A DNA stretch of 64,000 nucleotides from Streptomyces durmitorensis (GTDB lineage Bacteria; Actinomycetota; Actinomycetes; Streptomycetales; Streptomycetaceae), in NCBI RefSeq assembly GCF_023498005.1, contig NZ_CP097289.1, forward strand, positions 6,820,001-6,884,000, read 5' to 3'. The notes under the pieces were generated by a model. That model saw only the letters and a program-made list of their open reading frames with translations. It was not told the origin of the DNA and searched no databases. Shown in pieces: positions 42,605 to 51,661 of this stretch. Position 1 is the stretch's first letter, and every line of letters begins with the position of its first letter. The position numbers were made by a program, and so were the translations under genes.

Positions 42605-44689
42605 TCACAGGCTCAGCTCCGGGTGCAGCCGGTCCAGGGTCCACACCTGCTTGCGGCGCGCGGAGAGCGCGGTGAGCGCCAGGGCGCCCGCGGTGAAGGC
42701 CGTGAGGACCACGCACGCCTGCCACACGGGGCCGAGACCGCCGCCCGTGATGAGCCTGCGCAGGGCGTCGACGACGTAACTCATCGGCAGGAAGGGGTGG
42801 ATCCAGCCGAAGAAGGACGGACTCGTCTGGACGGGGTACGTGCCGCCCGCCGAGGTCAGCTGGAGCATCAGGGCCGCGAGGACGAGGATCCGTCCGGCCG
42901 CCCCGAAGCGCGCGTTCAGCCACTGCACGATCGCCGCGAAGCAGCACGTCACCAGGCAGAGGAAGCCCACCGTCCCGGCAGTTCGCGCCATCTGCAGGCC
43001 AAGGCCCCAGTGCAGGACCGACATCAGGGCCCCTGTCTGGAGCACGCCGAGGGCGGCGACCGGCAGCCACCCCGCGAACGCGATCCGCCAGGCGGAGGCG
43101 CCCGCGGCGAGCGCGCGCCGGTTGAGCGGCTGGATCAGCATGTACGCCACCATCGCGCCCACCCACAGGGACAGCGGGATGAAGTACGGGGCGAAGCCCG
43201 TGCCGTAGTTGGGCGCCTTGTGCATCGACTGGGAGGCGAGCTGCACCGGGTCGGCCATGACGTCGGTGCGCTGGTCGCGGTCCTTCTTGTCGTAGTCCGG
43301 GATCTTCTTGACGCCGTCGTGCAGCCCGCCGGACAGCTTCTCGGAGCCGTCGGCCAGCTTGAACATGCCGCCCTTGAGGTCACTCGCGCCCGTCTCGAGC
43401 TTGCCGACGCCCGCATCGAGGTCCGTGGCGCCGGTCTTGGCGGTGCCGAGGCCGGTGTGCAGCTTCTTGGCGCCCTTGGCGACCTTCCCCGCGCCCGTGT
43501 TGAGGTCGTTGATCTGGGTGACGGCCTTGTCGAGGTCCTCGTTGAGGTGCGGCGCGCGGTCGGCGAGCTCCTGGGACTTCTTCTCCAGCGTGTTCAGGTG
43601 CCTCTTGAGCTTCTTGACGTCGCTGTCCTGGTCCTTGATCACGGTGTTCATGTCGTCCGCGATGGTCGACACGTTCTCCGCGGCCGCCTTGGCCTTCTTG
43701 AGCTGCGGGCAGCCCGGGTCCGGGACCGGGAGGTTCTCGCAGCGCTCCGTGTAGAGGCCGCCGATGATCTCGGACCCCTTCTTGGCGCCCTCGGCCGCCC
43801 CGGGTGCGAGCTTGACCCAGGTGTCCAGGTTGCCCCGCAGGGCCTTGGAGGAGTCGGCCACGAGCTGGGCCGTGTCCCCGACGGTCTTGCCGTTGTCCTT
43901 CAGGAAGGGCCGCACCTGGTCCGCGGTGCCGTTGACCTTGTCGGCCAGCTTCTGGGTGCCGTCCGAGACCTTCTTGGAACCGCTCTGCAGGTCAGCGGCG
44001 CCCTTGTCGAGCTTCTTGATGCCCCCTGCCAGGTCGCTGCTGCCGTTCTTGGCGTCCTTGAGGCCGGTCACGAGCTTCTTCGAGCCCTTCTTGGCCTCCC
44101 CGATGCCGCTGTCGAGCTTGTCGGCACCCTTGGCGGCCTTCTCGGTCGCCCCGTGGATGTCGGAGAACGAGATGAAGATCTTGTCGAGGAAGGAGCGCGA
44201 CGCCTTGGTGGAGGCCGCCGTGCGCACCTCGGAGAAGACCGTCCGGGAGATCTGCCCGACGATGTAGTTGTTGGCGTCGTTCGTACGGACCCGAAGAGCG
44301 CCCGTCTCCGGGGAGTCGCCCGAACTGGACGCGATGCGCTTGCTGAAGTCGGTCGGCATCGTCAGGGACAGGTAGTACGTCCCGTCCTCGACGCCCTTGC
44401 GCGCCTCGGCGGAACTCACCTCGTGCCAGTCGAAGGTCTTGCTGTCCTCGAGACCGTCGACGATGCCGTCGCCCACCGCGAGCTTCTTGCCCGCGGCCGT
44501 GGCTCCCTTGTCGTCGTTGACGAGCGCCACAGGGATGCGGTCGAGACGGCCGTACGGGTCCCAGAACGAGCACAGGTACAGCGCGCCGTACAGCAGGGGC
44601 AGCAGCAGGAGCGCGGCGAGGGCCGCGCGCGGCAGCTTCCCCCTGCCGAAGCGCCTGAGCTCAAGAGCGGCCAGCTTCGGCGAGCGCAT
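42605..44689 (-). CDS. YhgE/Pip (phage-infection protein) family membrane protein
   Basis: 694 residues from ATG 44689 with AAGGAGA 8 nt upstream. One TM at residues 20-42, a large extracellular region of about 480 residues, then five to six TMs at the C-terminus (FIPLSLWVGAMVAYMLIQPL, LPVAALGVLQTGALMSVL and others). The extracellular part contains repeated heptads such as GIGEAKKGSKKLVTGLKDAKNGSSDL, typical of the YhgE family, whose Lactococcus member is the phage c2 receptor Pip. It has the topology of an ABC-2 permease. The start overlaps the ATPase gene by 29 bp. Confidence 0.93.
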   Translation of the reverse strand: MRSPKLAALELRRFGRGKLPRAALAALLLLPLLYGALYLCSFWDPYGRLDRIPVALVNDDKGATAAGKKLAVGDGIVDGLEDSKTFDWHEVSSAEARKGVEDGTYYLSLTMPTDFSKRIASSSGDSPETGALRVRTNDANNYIVGQISRTVFSEVRTAASTKASRSFLDKIFISFSDIHGATEKAAKGADKLDSGIGEAKKGSKKLVTGLKDAKNGSSDLAGGIKKLDKGAADLQSGSKKVSDGTQKLADKVNGTADQVRPFLKDNGKTVGDTAQLVADSSKALRGNLDTWVKLAPGAAEGAKKGSEIIGGLYTERCENLPVPDPGCPQLKKAKAAAENVSTIADDMNTVIKDQDSDVKKLKRHLNTLEKKSQELADRAPHLNEDLDKAVTQINDLNTGAGKVAKGAKKLHTGLGTAKTGATDLDAGVGKLETGASDLKGGMFKLADGSEKLSGGLHDGVKKIPDYDKKDRDQRTDVMADPVQLASQSMHKAPNYGTGFAPYFIPLSLWVGAMVAYMLIQPLNRRALAAGASAWRIAFAGWLPVAALGVLQTGALMSVLHWGLGLQMARTAGTVGFLCLVTCCFAAIVQWLNARFGAAGRILVLAALMLQLTSAGGTYPVQTSPSFFGWIHPFLPMSYVVDALRRLITGGGLGPVWQACVVLTAFTAGALALTALSARRKQVWTLDRLHPELSL

Positions 44690-45452
44690 CCGCCGTCTCC
44701 TTGTCGTCGTCGTTCGAGTCGTTCGAGTCGGCCGATTCAGCGGGCTTTTGGCCCGTGGACACGGCGACCGCGTCCTCGGGTGCTTCGCTGCACACGGCGA
44801 CGACGGTGGTGCCGCTCTGTGCGAGGGACCCCAACAGGGCCCAGGCCTCGCCCCGTTCGGCCTCCGACAGCTTGAGGTCGACGTCGTCGACGCCAAGCAG
44901 CCGGGGCCGCCCGATCAGGGCGAGCGCCACGGAGAGCCGCAGCGCCTCCAGGCGCTCCAGGTCGCGCACGGAGGTCCGCCGCCCCTTGGGCAGCGCCTCC
45001 ATGTCGAGCCCGGCCGCGGTCAGCGCGGTGTCGATCCGCAGCCGTGCCTCGCTCGCCCGCTCGGCGCGCGGCCTCAGCAGACCCCGCAGGGATCCGCCGA
45101 ACCGCCGCTCCAGAAGCGCCCGTTCGTGCAGATGCTCGGCCACGGTCAGCGCCGGATCGAGATCCGTCACGCCGGGCACGGGCCCGAGCGCGCTGATCCG
45201 GCGCACGGCGGCGAGCTGCTTGGGCAGCCGGAAGCCCCCCACGGAAGCCTCGCCCTCCGTGGGGCGCATCCGCCCGGTGAGTGCGAGCAGCAGACAGGTC
45301 CGGCCCGACCCCGAAGGCCCCTCGACCGCGATCAGCGCCCCGGGGCCGGCCTCGACATCGACCCCGCGGAACGCCCAGCCCCGCGGTCCCTCGAGCCCGA
45401 ACCCCCGCGCTGTGACGGCGGCTCCCCGCGCGCCGTCGCTTGGCCCGTCCAC
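44661..45452 (-). CDS. Degenerate ABC-transporter-like ATPase partner of YhgE/Pip
   Basis: 263 residues from GTG 45452 with GAGGGGGA 5 nt upstream. ABC-like order is present but the motifs are altered: Walker A is GPSGSGRT (Arg in place of the essential Lys), no LSGGQ is visible where DLERLEALRLSVALAL occurs, and the Walker B end is LLGVDDVD (Asp in place of catalytic Glu). A long acidic Ser/Asn/Asp tail closes it. It probably pairs with the YhgE permease downstream, but true ATP hydrolysis is doubtful. Confidence 0.85.
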   Translation of the reverse strand: MDGPSDGARGAAVTARGFGLEGPRGWAFRGVDVEAGPGALIAVEGPSGSGRTCLLLALTGRMRPTEGEASVGGFRLPKQLAAVRRISALGPVPGVTDLDPALTVAEHLHERALLERRFGGSLRGLLRPRAERASEARLRIDTALTAAGLDMEALPKGRRTSVRDLERLEALRLSVALALIGRPRLLGVDDVDLKLSEAERGEAWALLGSLAQSGTTVVAVCSEAPEDAVAVSTGQKPAESADSNDSNDDDKETADALAEAGRS

Positions 45453-45477
45453 AGTTCCCCCTCGCACCCTCTTTTGA

Positions 45478-45491
45478 ACTGACTGGTCAGT
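45478..45491. promoter_or_regulatory. TetR-type operator (ACTGAC-TG-GTCAGT)
   Basis: 6-bp inverted arms around TG, 26 bp upstream of the ATPase start and in its promoter region. It is the likely target of the TetR protein encoded at the end of the operon. Confidence 0.7.
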
Positions 45492-45613
45492 GCAAAAACT
45501 AGCCCGAACCCGCGATCGAGGCAAAAGCGCAGGTCAGAGCCGATTGTCAGTGGCGTACTCCACGATGGGCACATACGGCCACCATGCCGTTACGCGACGA
45601 CAGGAGGTTCGTC

Positions 45614-46141
45614 ATGGCCAGCACTTCCGCAGCAGCCGCACGTCGGCACCGCCCCGTCGGCCCTGCCCCTGTAGCCACCGGCCCCGCGAGCGACGTCCAC
45701 CCCGTCCTGCGCCGGGCCACGGCCCCGCCCGCCGCACTCGAACTGCTCGCCCAGGCCCGCGCCGGCATCGACGAAGCCGCGCACCTGGAGACTCCGAACG
45801 AGCGCTATGCCACGGCCCATCTCGCGGCCCTGCGCACCGCGGCCGCGGTCCTCGCCGCCCGCGGCCGCCCCGAGACGACCACGCGACGCAGGCAGCGGAT
45901 CCGGAGCGCCTGGGAAGTGCTCCCCGAGATAGCGCCCGAACTGACCGAGTGGAGCGCCCTGTTCGCCTCCGGCGCGCCGCGCAGGGCCCGCGCGGAGGCG
46001 GGCATACAGGGCGCGGCCACCGTCCGGGACGCGGACGACCTGCTGCGTGACGTGGCGATGTTCTTACGCATCGTCGAGCGGATGCTGGTGCTGCAGCCGG
46101 TGCTGCCCCAGCCCAGGCAGGAGCCGCCGGACGCGAGCTGA
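45614..46141 (+). CDS. SAV_6107-family HEPN protein
   Basis: 175 residues from ATG 45614 with ACAGGAGG 8 nt upstream. After a disordered Ala/Pro-rich N-terminus, helices at about 40-170 match the SAV_6107 HEPN family (LELLAQARAGIDEAAHLETP, ERYATAHLAALRTAAAVLAARG, DDLLRDVAMFLRIVERML). An R-x4-H string occurs (R64-H69, RYATAH); HEPN RNases use an Rx4-6H motif, but its position in the second helix makes catalysis uncertain. No nucleotidyltransferase partner is adjacent. Confidence 0.85.
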   Translation: MASTSAAAARRHRPVGPAPVATGPASDVHPVLRRATAPPAALELLAQARAGIDEAAHLETPNERYATAHLAALRTAAAVLAARGRPETTTRRRQRIRSAWEVLPEIAPELTEWSALFASGAPRRARAEAGIQGAATVRDADDLLRDVAMFLRIVERMLVLQPVLPQPRQEPPDAS

Positions 46142-46277
46142 GACGGGTGACGGGGCAGTGGGCCGAAGGCAATAGGGTGGGAGCGCCCGCACCCTCCTTC
46201 CTGCGGCAAGAGCAGGCGGAGGGAACCCCCTAGCTCCGCCGCGGACATGCGGTGGACGCGCCGAGGAGTCAACTGCC

Positions 46278-47054
46278 GTGTCGGACCCGATGCGCCCCCG
46301 CGCTTCTCTCCGTACCGCCGTGGTCTGGGAGGTCCTGAAGGACGCTCTAGACCGCCGGGTCAAGGCCACGGGCCGGGAGTCACACTCCCTCGACGTGCTC
46401 GACACCGGAGGCGGCAGCGGCAACTTCGCCGTGCCCGTCGCCCGCCTCGGCCACCGCGTCACGGTCGTCGACCCGAGCCCGAACGCCCTCTTCGCGCTGG
46501 AGCGCAGGGCCGCCGAGGCGGGCGTCGCGGACCGGGTGCGCGGCGTCCAGGGCGACGTACACGGCCTCTTCGACGTCGTGGAGCGCGCCGGGTTCGACGC
46601 CGTCCTGTGCCACGGCGTCCTGGAGTACGTGGACGACCCCGCCGAGGGCGTGCGCAACGCGGTCAGCGCGCTGCGCCCCTCCGGCACCCTCAGCCTGCTC
46701 GCCGCCGGCCTCGGCGGAGCCGTGCTCGCCAGGGCGCTCGCCGGGCACTTCACCGAGGCCAGGCAGGCGCTCGGCGATCCGGCGGGGCGCTGGGGCGACG
46801 GGGACCCCGTGCCCCGGCGCTTCACCGCCGAGCAGCTCACCGACCTGGTCGAGGGCACGGGCATCAGGGTCGACGCGGTGCACGGCGTGCGGGTCTTCGC
46901 GGACCTGGTTCCCGGCGTCCTCGTGGACACCGAGCCCGGCGCCCTGGAGGCCCTCCTGAAGCTGGAGGCGGCCGCCGCTGAGCTCGCCGCCTTCCACTCC
47001 GTGGCCACCCAGCTCCATGTGCTCGGTGAGACCCGGGATGCCGACGAGGCCTGA
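46278..47054 (+). CDS. Class I SAM-dependent methyltransferase
   Basis: 258 residues from GTG 46278 with GAGGAG upstream. Motif I is VLDTGGGSGNFAVPVARLGHRVTVVDPSPNAL, followed by the GDVHGLFD motif (about residue 95) and DAVLCHGVLEYVDDP (motif II/post-I). The shape is that of SmtA/CmoM-type methyltransferases. The substrate is unknown; CmoM acts on tRNA wobble uridine, but actinobacterial members need not. It lies between the HEPN and DUF3040 genes on the same strand. Confidence 0.92.
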   Translation: MSDPMRPRASLRTAVVWEVLKDALDRRVKATGRESHSLDVLDTGGGSGNFAVPVARLGHRVTVVDPSPNALFALERRAAEAGVADRVRGVQGDVHGLFDVVERAGFDAVLCHGVLEYVDDPAEGVRNAVSALRPSGTLSLLAAGLGGAVLARALAGHFTEARQALGDPAGRWGDGDPVPRRFTAEQLTDLVEGTGIRVDAVHGVRVFADLVPGVLVDTEPGALEALLKLEAAAAELAAFHSVATQLHVLGETRDADEA

Positions 47055-47064
47055 CGTCGGCCGT

Positions 47065-47092
47065 GGCTGCCTCGCTGATCAGCGACGCAGCC
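47065..47092 (+). terminator. Possible hairpin after the methyltransferase gene
   Basis: GGCTGC (47065-47070) pairs with GCAGCC (47087-47092) around the self-complementary cgctgatcagcg. A 16-bp palindrome gtccggcatgccggac lies further on at 47156-47171. Confidence 0.45.
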
Positions 47093-47328
47093 GCACATGG
47101 AGTACGGCACACACCCCCCGAACGGGCTATGGGCGCCGTATGATCGAGGCAGACCGTCCGGCATGCCGGACCGGCCGCTGGGGAATGCACGCTTCAGCGA
47201 GCCGGAGCGGCAGGGTGGTCCGGTTTGGCGAAGTTGGCGCAGAGGGGCGGGTTTCACGGGGGCGATTCCCTGCCTATCCTGAAGGGGACCCCCGGTCGCC
47301 CCGGCGACTGCACGATGAGGAGGACTCC

Positions 47329-47742
47329 GTGCCGCTCTCGGAGCACGAGCAGCGCATGCTCGAGCAGATGGAGCGAGCGCTGTACGCCGAAGATCCCAAG
47401 TTCGCGACAGCGCTCGAGGGAAGCGGGCTGCGTACGTACACCCGGCGACGGGTCTACCAAGCGGTCGCGGGCTTCCTTGTAGGTATCGCCCTTCTCATGG
47501 CCGGAATGGTCGCCCAGCAGATCTGGGTGAGCGTGGTGGGATTCCTCGTCATGCTGGGATGTGCGGTGCTCGCCGTCACCGGATGGCGCAAAGCGCCCAA
47601 GCCAGGTGAACAACCGGCCGCAGGCACGCCAACGGCACCGGGCGCAGCCCCGGCCGCCCGTCGGCAGACCAGGCAGCGCCGGTCGATGATGGACCGGATC
47701 GAGCAGCGCTGGCAGCGCCGCCGCGACGAACAGGGCCAATGA
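47329..47742 (+). CDS. DUF3040 membrane protein
   Basis: 137 residues from GTG 47329 with GAGGAGGA 6 nt upstream. PLSEHEQRMLEQMERALYAEDPKFATAL is the DUF3040 signature at the N-terminus. Two TM helices occupy about 46-88 (AVAGFLVGIALLMAGMVAQQIWVSVVGFLVMLGCAVLAVTGW). The C-terminus is Pro/Ala-rich then basic. Rv2169c of M. tuberculosis, near mraZ/rsmH, is of this family. The function is unknown; its usual closeness to dcw genes hints at division or cell-wall work. Confidence 0.92.
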   Translation: MPLSEHEQRMLEQMERALYAEDPKFATALEGSGLRTYTRRRVYQAVAGFLVGIALLMAGMVAQQIWVSVVGFLVMLGCAVLAVTGWRKAPKPGEQPAAGTPTAPGAAPAARRQTRQRRSMMDRIEQRWQRRRDEQGQ

Positions 47743-47760
47743 GTTTTTAGCATTTCCAGT

Positions 47761-47804
47761 CGCGCGTAAGGGTGACCGCCCACGGCGGTCACCCCTTACG
47801 CGCG
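47761..47804. terminator. Bidirectional terminator between DUF3040 and transglutaminase genes
   Basis: A 19-20-bp stem (cgcgcgtaagggtgaccgcc with its complement) with a single G bulge and a 3-nt loop, preceded by AGTTTTTAG on the left. Both convergent genes end here. Confidence 0.85.
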
Positions 47805-47820
47805 TCCTCCTACGTGCCCC

Positions 47821-50244
47821 TCAGCCCTCCTGCTGCGACGGCCGCGAAGGCCTCCGCAGCGCCGTCCACCGCTTCGCGATCCGCTCGGACCACCGCTCCT
47901 TGAGCGCCGTCCCGCGGTCCGAGACCGCCCACACCACCCGTGCGGCCGAACGCGGGGCAAGTGTTGCCCGCAGCCGTGCCGCACGGCCAGCCGTGGCCCG
48001 CAGACCGTCACCGACGCGGTGCACGTCGTCGGCCAGACCGGCCGCGGGCTGGGGCCGTGGCGCATAGAGCACCTGTTCGACCGCGGCCGCCAGGCGATGG
48101 ACGGACTCCGCGGGCGCCGCGGCGAGCTGTCCGATGCGGACGATCCGCGCCGCGGCCTTGCGCGGGGTCTGCGACTCGTCCGGCGTGATCCCGTGGTCCC
48201 AGGCCGTGTCGGTCACTTCGAGCCAGGCCGCGAGGGTCCGTGCCGCCGCGTCCGCCTCGGTACGGCCGGGGGAGCCCAGGCGCACCGCGCGGATCCGCTT
48301 GCGCCACAGCATCGGCAGCAAGGGCACGCCGAGCACCACGAGCGCCCCCAGGGCCACGAGCACGATCATGCCGATCGGCGGTCCTTCGCCGCCCGAACCG
48401 CCCGCGATCGCCGGGGCCGAGCTCGTGCAGCCCCCCTGCCGCTGCTGGTCGGGCGGGCAGCTCGCGGAGGCCGACGGCACGTCCGACGGCGCCGACGACG
48501 AGGTCGGCTCCGGCGACGACGGGTCGCTCGCACCGTCGGACGGGGTGTCCGGGCGCGTGTAGTCCGGCACCGTGCCGCGGTTCGGGGTCGGCTCGAAGCG
48601 GGTCCAGCCCACGCCCTCGAAGTACAGCTCGGGCCACGCGTGCGCGTCCCGCAGACCGACCGACATCGAACCGTCCGCCTGCGCGGCACCGGGCGTGAAG
48701 CCCACCGCGACGCGCGCCGGGATGTCCAGCGTCCGCGCCATCGAGGCCATCGCGAACGAGAAGTGGACGCAGAAGCCTTCCTTCTGCTCCAGGAAGCGGG
48801 CGATCGCCGCCGGACCGCTGCCCGCACGCACCTGCGTGTTGTACGTGAAGCCGCCCTTCGAGGCGAACCAGTCCTGGAGCTTGACCGCCTTCTCGTAGTC
48901 GTTCGAGGTGCCCTTGGTGATCTGGCGGGCCTCGGACGCGACCACGGACGGCAGCGTGTCGGGCACCTTGGTGAACTCTTCCGCGATCTGCCGGGGCGGC
49001 GCGGACGCGCCCGCGAGCTGCTCGGCGGTCGGCTGCACGACCAGGCTCTTGACCTCGTACTGCGCGCCGCGCGTCGTCTGGCCGCGGTCACCGACCAGGG
49101 CGCGCCCCACCGGCTCGTACCGCCAGCGGCCGTTGATCTTCACCTCGCTCGCCGGGTAGGGCATCGGCAGCCAGTTCTGCGCGTAGTTCTCGGCGGCCGA
49201 GATGTTCGTCTGGATCTCGCTGCGCGGGACGTCGGGGTAGAGACCGGGCGGGTCCTCCAGGCGCGGCGGTACGTCCTCGATGCTGCGGACGGTGGTCTTC
49301 CAGGTCGTGCCGTCGAACTGGTCGAGGGAGACGATCCGCAGGTAGAGGTTCTCGGTCTCCTTGGCGTTCGTCTTGTACGAGATGACCTCGCGGTCGTCCG
49401 GTTCGTTCAGGCTGTCCTGGAGCGCGACCAGCGGATTCACCGCCGAGATCGTGCCGCCACCGCCGGAACCCGAACCTCCGGCGCCACCGGAACCGTCGAG
49501 GAGACCGCCGTCCAGGGCGGGCAGCGCGAGCGGCACCACCAGGGCGATGCCCAGCGCGACCGCGCCGATGCGCCGCCCCGTGCGGACCGGTGCGACGGCG
49601 CCGCTGTCGCTCTCCAGGCCTCCCGAGATCCGTCCGGGCGCGCGCGCGGCGCCCCCGAAGACCCGCCCCCACTGGGAGAGCCGGTCCCGGCCCTCGGCGA
49701 GGAGCAGCAGCAGATACCCGGCGGCCGCGAGCAGGAACCACAGCCACCCCGCCCCGTCCCCGGAGAGCCCCGCGGCGACGGAGTACAGCGCGAGCAGCGG
49801 AAGACCCGCGGGCGCCGCCGTACGGAACGTCACCGCGAGGGCGTCCACCGCGAGACCGATCACCAGGACGCCGCCGACCAGCATCAGCCGGATGCCGTCA
49901 CTGAGCGGCGCCGGGATCGCGTACTGCCCGACGTCGTTGCCGCCCGCCTCGAGCAGCATCCCGAACTCCCGGAACACGTCGGGCCCGGGGATCACCCCGC
50001 CGATCGCCTGCCCGCGGGCGAACACCAGCGTCAGGAGCAGCAGAGTCACAAGCGCCTGCACCGCGACCGTGACCGGCCGGGCCAGCGGGACCCGCCGGGT
50101 GAGCGCGCCCACGCCGCTCTGCAGCGCGAGCAGGATCGCCGCCTGGACGAACCACGTCGCCGGATCGACGAGCGGCAGCAGCGCACCCGATGCCATCAGC
50201 GTGGCCGCCGTGGCACAGAGCGCGAGTCGCGCGCGCCCACTCAT
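47821..50244 (-). CDS. Membrane transglutaminase-like protein (TgpA type)
   Basis: 807 residues from ATG 50244 with GGGGGA 8 nt upstream. Six or more TM helices lie at residues 1-250, an extracellular transglutaminase core at about 440-560 with C492 (EGFCVHFSFAMASMARTLDIPARVAVGF) and H535 (DAHAWPELYF), then an acidic Ser/Pro linker, a TM near 615, and a DUF4129-like basic C-terminal region. The Cys-His-Asp/Glu fold may act as a protease or crosslinker. DUF58 and MoxR genes precede it in the same operon, the standard set for this type. Confidence 0.93.
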   Translation of the reverse strand: MSGRARLALCATAATLMASGALLPLVDPATWFVQAAILLALQSGVGALTRRVPLARPVTVAVQALVTLLLLTLVFARGQAIGGVIPGPDVFREFGMLLEAGGNDVGQYAIPAPLSDGIRLMLVGGVLVIGLAVDALAVTFRTAAPAGLPLLALYSVAAGLSGDGAGWLWFLLAAAGYLLLLLAEGRDRLSQWGRVFGGAARAPGRISGGLESDSGAVAPVRTGRRIGAVALGIALVVPLALPALDGGLLDGSGGAGGSGSGGGGTISAVNPLVALQDSLNEPDDREVISYKTNAKETENLYLRIVSLDQFDGTTWKTTVRSIEDVPPRLEDPPGLYPDVPRSEIQTNISAAENYAQNWLPMPYPASEVKINGRWRYEPVGRALVGDRGQTTRGAQYEVKSLVVQPTAEQLAGASAPPRQIAEEFTKVPDTLPSVVASEARQITKGTSNDYEKAVKLQDWFASKGGFTYNTQVRAGSGPAAIARFLEQKEGFCVHFSFAMASMARTLDIPARVAVGFTPGAAQADGSMSVGLRDAHAWPELYFEGVGWTRFEPTPNRGTVPDYTRPDTPSDGASDPSSPEPTSSSAPSDVPSASASCPPDQQRQGGCTSSAPAIAGGSGGEGPPIGMIVLVALGALVVLGVPLLPMLWRKRIRAVRLGSPGRTEADAAARTLAAWLEVTDTAWDHGITPDESQTPRKAAARIVRIGQLAAAPAESVHRLAAAVEQVLYAPRPQPAAGLADDVHRVGDGLRATAGRAARLRATLAPRSAARVVWAVSDRGTALKERWSERIAKRWTALRRPSRPSQQEG

Positions 50245-50293
50245 GTACGTCCCCCTGTTGTCGTGCCTGTGGTCCCGCCGGACGGGCCGCCGC

Positions 50294-51661
50294 TCATCCC
50301 CAGCCCCCGGTCGTCGTCCCCGCCGCAGGGGCGGGGCCCGTGCTCGCCCGCAGATGGTCCGCCTGGCGCCACAGGTCCACCAGGGCGACCCCAGGAGGCA
50401 CCGCCACGGCCGTCCAGCCCGCCTCGCGCAGCATCCGTACCCGCTCGTCGCCGGGACCCGAGGGAGCGCCACCGGGGCCCTGGGCCCAGGCCGTGCTGTC
50501 CAGGACGAAGGCGACCGCGGCTCCGCTGCGCTGGCGCATCTTGGCGGCCACCGTCGCCTGCTCCTCGTCGAGGTCGCCGAGGAAGGCGATCAGCAGGCCT
50601 TCGTTGCCCCCGCGCAGCACGTCGTACGCGGGTGAGAGCCCGGCGCCTTCCGAGTGGTCGATCACCGCGAGGGTGTCCATCATCAGTCCCGCCGCGTCCG
50701 CCGACTCCTGGCTGGCGCCCGCGAAACCGTCCGAGCCCTCGCCCGGCACCGAGTTCCCGGTGTCGGTCAACAGCCGTACCGAAAAGCCCCGTTCGAGCAT
50801 GTGCACCAGGGCGGACGCCGTGCCCGACACCGCCCACTCGAAGGCCGAGTCGGGACCCGCACCCCGGAAGGCGTGCGCCCGGGTGTCCAGGAGCACCGTG
50901 CAGCGGGCCCGCTGCGGCTGCTCCTCGCGGCGCACCATCAGCTCTCCGTAGCGAGCCGTGGAGCGCCAGTGGACGCGGCGCAGGTCGTCGCCGTGGCGGT
51001 AGCCCCGCGGGATCACGTCGTCCTCGCCCGCGAGGGCCAGCGAGCGGTGCCGCCCGTCGCCGTACCCCTTGGCCTCGCCGGTCAGACGCACCGGAGGCAG
51101 CGCCTCCACACGCGGGATGACCGTCAAGGTGTCGTACGTCGAGAAGGAGCGGGTCAGTTCGCACATCCCGAACGGGTCCGTCAGACGCAGTTGCAGCGGC
51201 CCCAGCGGATAGCGCCCCCGCAGATCCGAACGGACGCGGTAGGACACCTCGCGGCGGCCTCCCGCCTCCACCCGGTCGAGCACGAACCGGGGCCGCGGCC
51301 CCAGGACGTAGGGCACCCGGTCCTGGAGCATGAGCAGGCCCGTGGGCAGCCGCGAGACGTTGTCCATCCGCAGATGGACGCGGGCCTCCGAACTGGCGGG
51401 CACGCGCGCGGGGGAGAGCCTGCGGCTTCCCGCGACGCGGTAGCGGGTGCGGTAGAGCACCGTCGCGCACACCAGCGGCAGGACGGCGAGCAGCAGCCCG
51501 ACCCGGAGCAGATCACTCTGGCCCAGGACGTACGCGCAGACGGCGGCGGCGATCCCGGCCGCGAGGAACGAACGCCCGCGCGTGGTCAGTCCCGCGAGCG
51601 CGGTCCGCAGTCCGCCCTTGCCCTCCTCGGCCTGCGCCGGCTGCGGCCCCCCGGCCGCCAT
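50294..51661 (-). CDS. DUF58 protein (VWA-like, MoxR-associated)
   Basis: 455 residues from ATG 51661, which shares one base with the MoxR stop (TGATG); GTG 51664 is an alternative. Two TM helices occupy about 28-75. DUF58 is marked by GDDLRRVHWRSTARYGELMVRREEQP near residue 225, and the later segment CTVLLDTRAHAFRGAGPDSAFEWAVS has a von Willebrand A-like start. Such proteins work with MoxR AAA+ ATPases and transglutaminase-like membrane proteins in maturing or assembling envelope complexes. Confidence 0.92.
   Translation of the reverse strand: MAAGGPQPAQAEEGKGGLRTALAGLTTRGRSFLAAGIAAAVCAYVLGQSDLLRVGLLLAVLPLVCATVLYRTRYRVAGSRRLSPARVPASSEARVHLRMDNVSRLPTGLLMLQDRVPYVLGPRPRFVLDRVEAGGRREVSYRVRSDLRGRYPLGPLQLRLTDPFGMCELTRSFSTYDTLTVIPRVEALPPVRLTGEAKGYGDGRHRSLALAGEDDVIPRGYRHGDDLRRVHWRSTARYGELMVRREEQPQRARCTVLLDTRAHAFRGAGPDSAFEWAVSGTASALVHMLERGFSVRLLTDTGNSVPGEGSDGFAGASQESADAAGLMMDTLAVIDHSEGAGLSPAYDVLRGGNEGLLIAFLGDLDEEQATVAAKMRQRSGAAVAFVLDSTAWAQGPGGAPSGPGDERVRMLREAGWTAVAVPPGVALVDLWRQADHLRASTGPAPAAGTTTGGWG

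Noticed and set aside
42575..44875. 766-residue plus-strand ORF opposite YhgE/Pip
   Set aside because: Antisense shadow of the repeated heptads; no start site or homology pattern.
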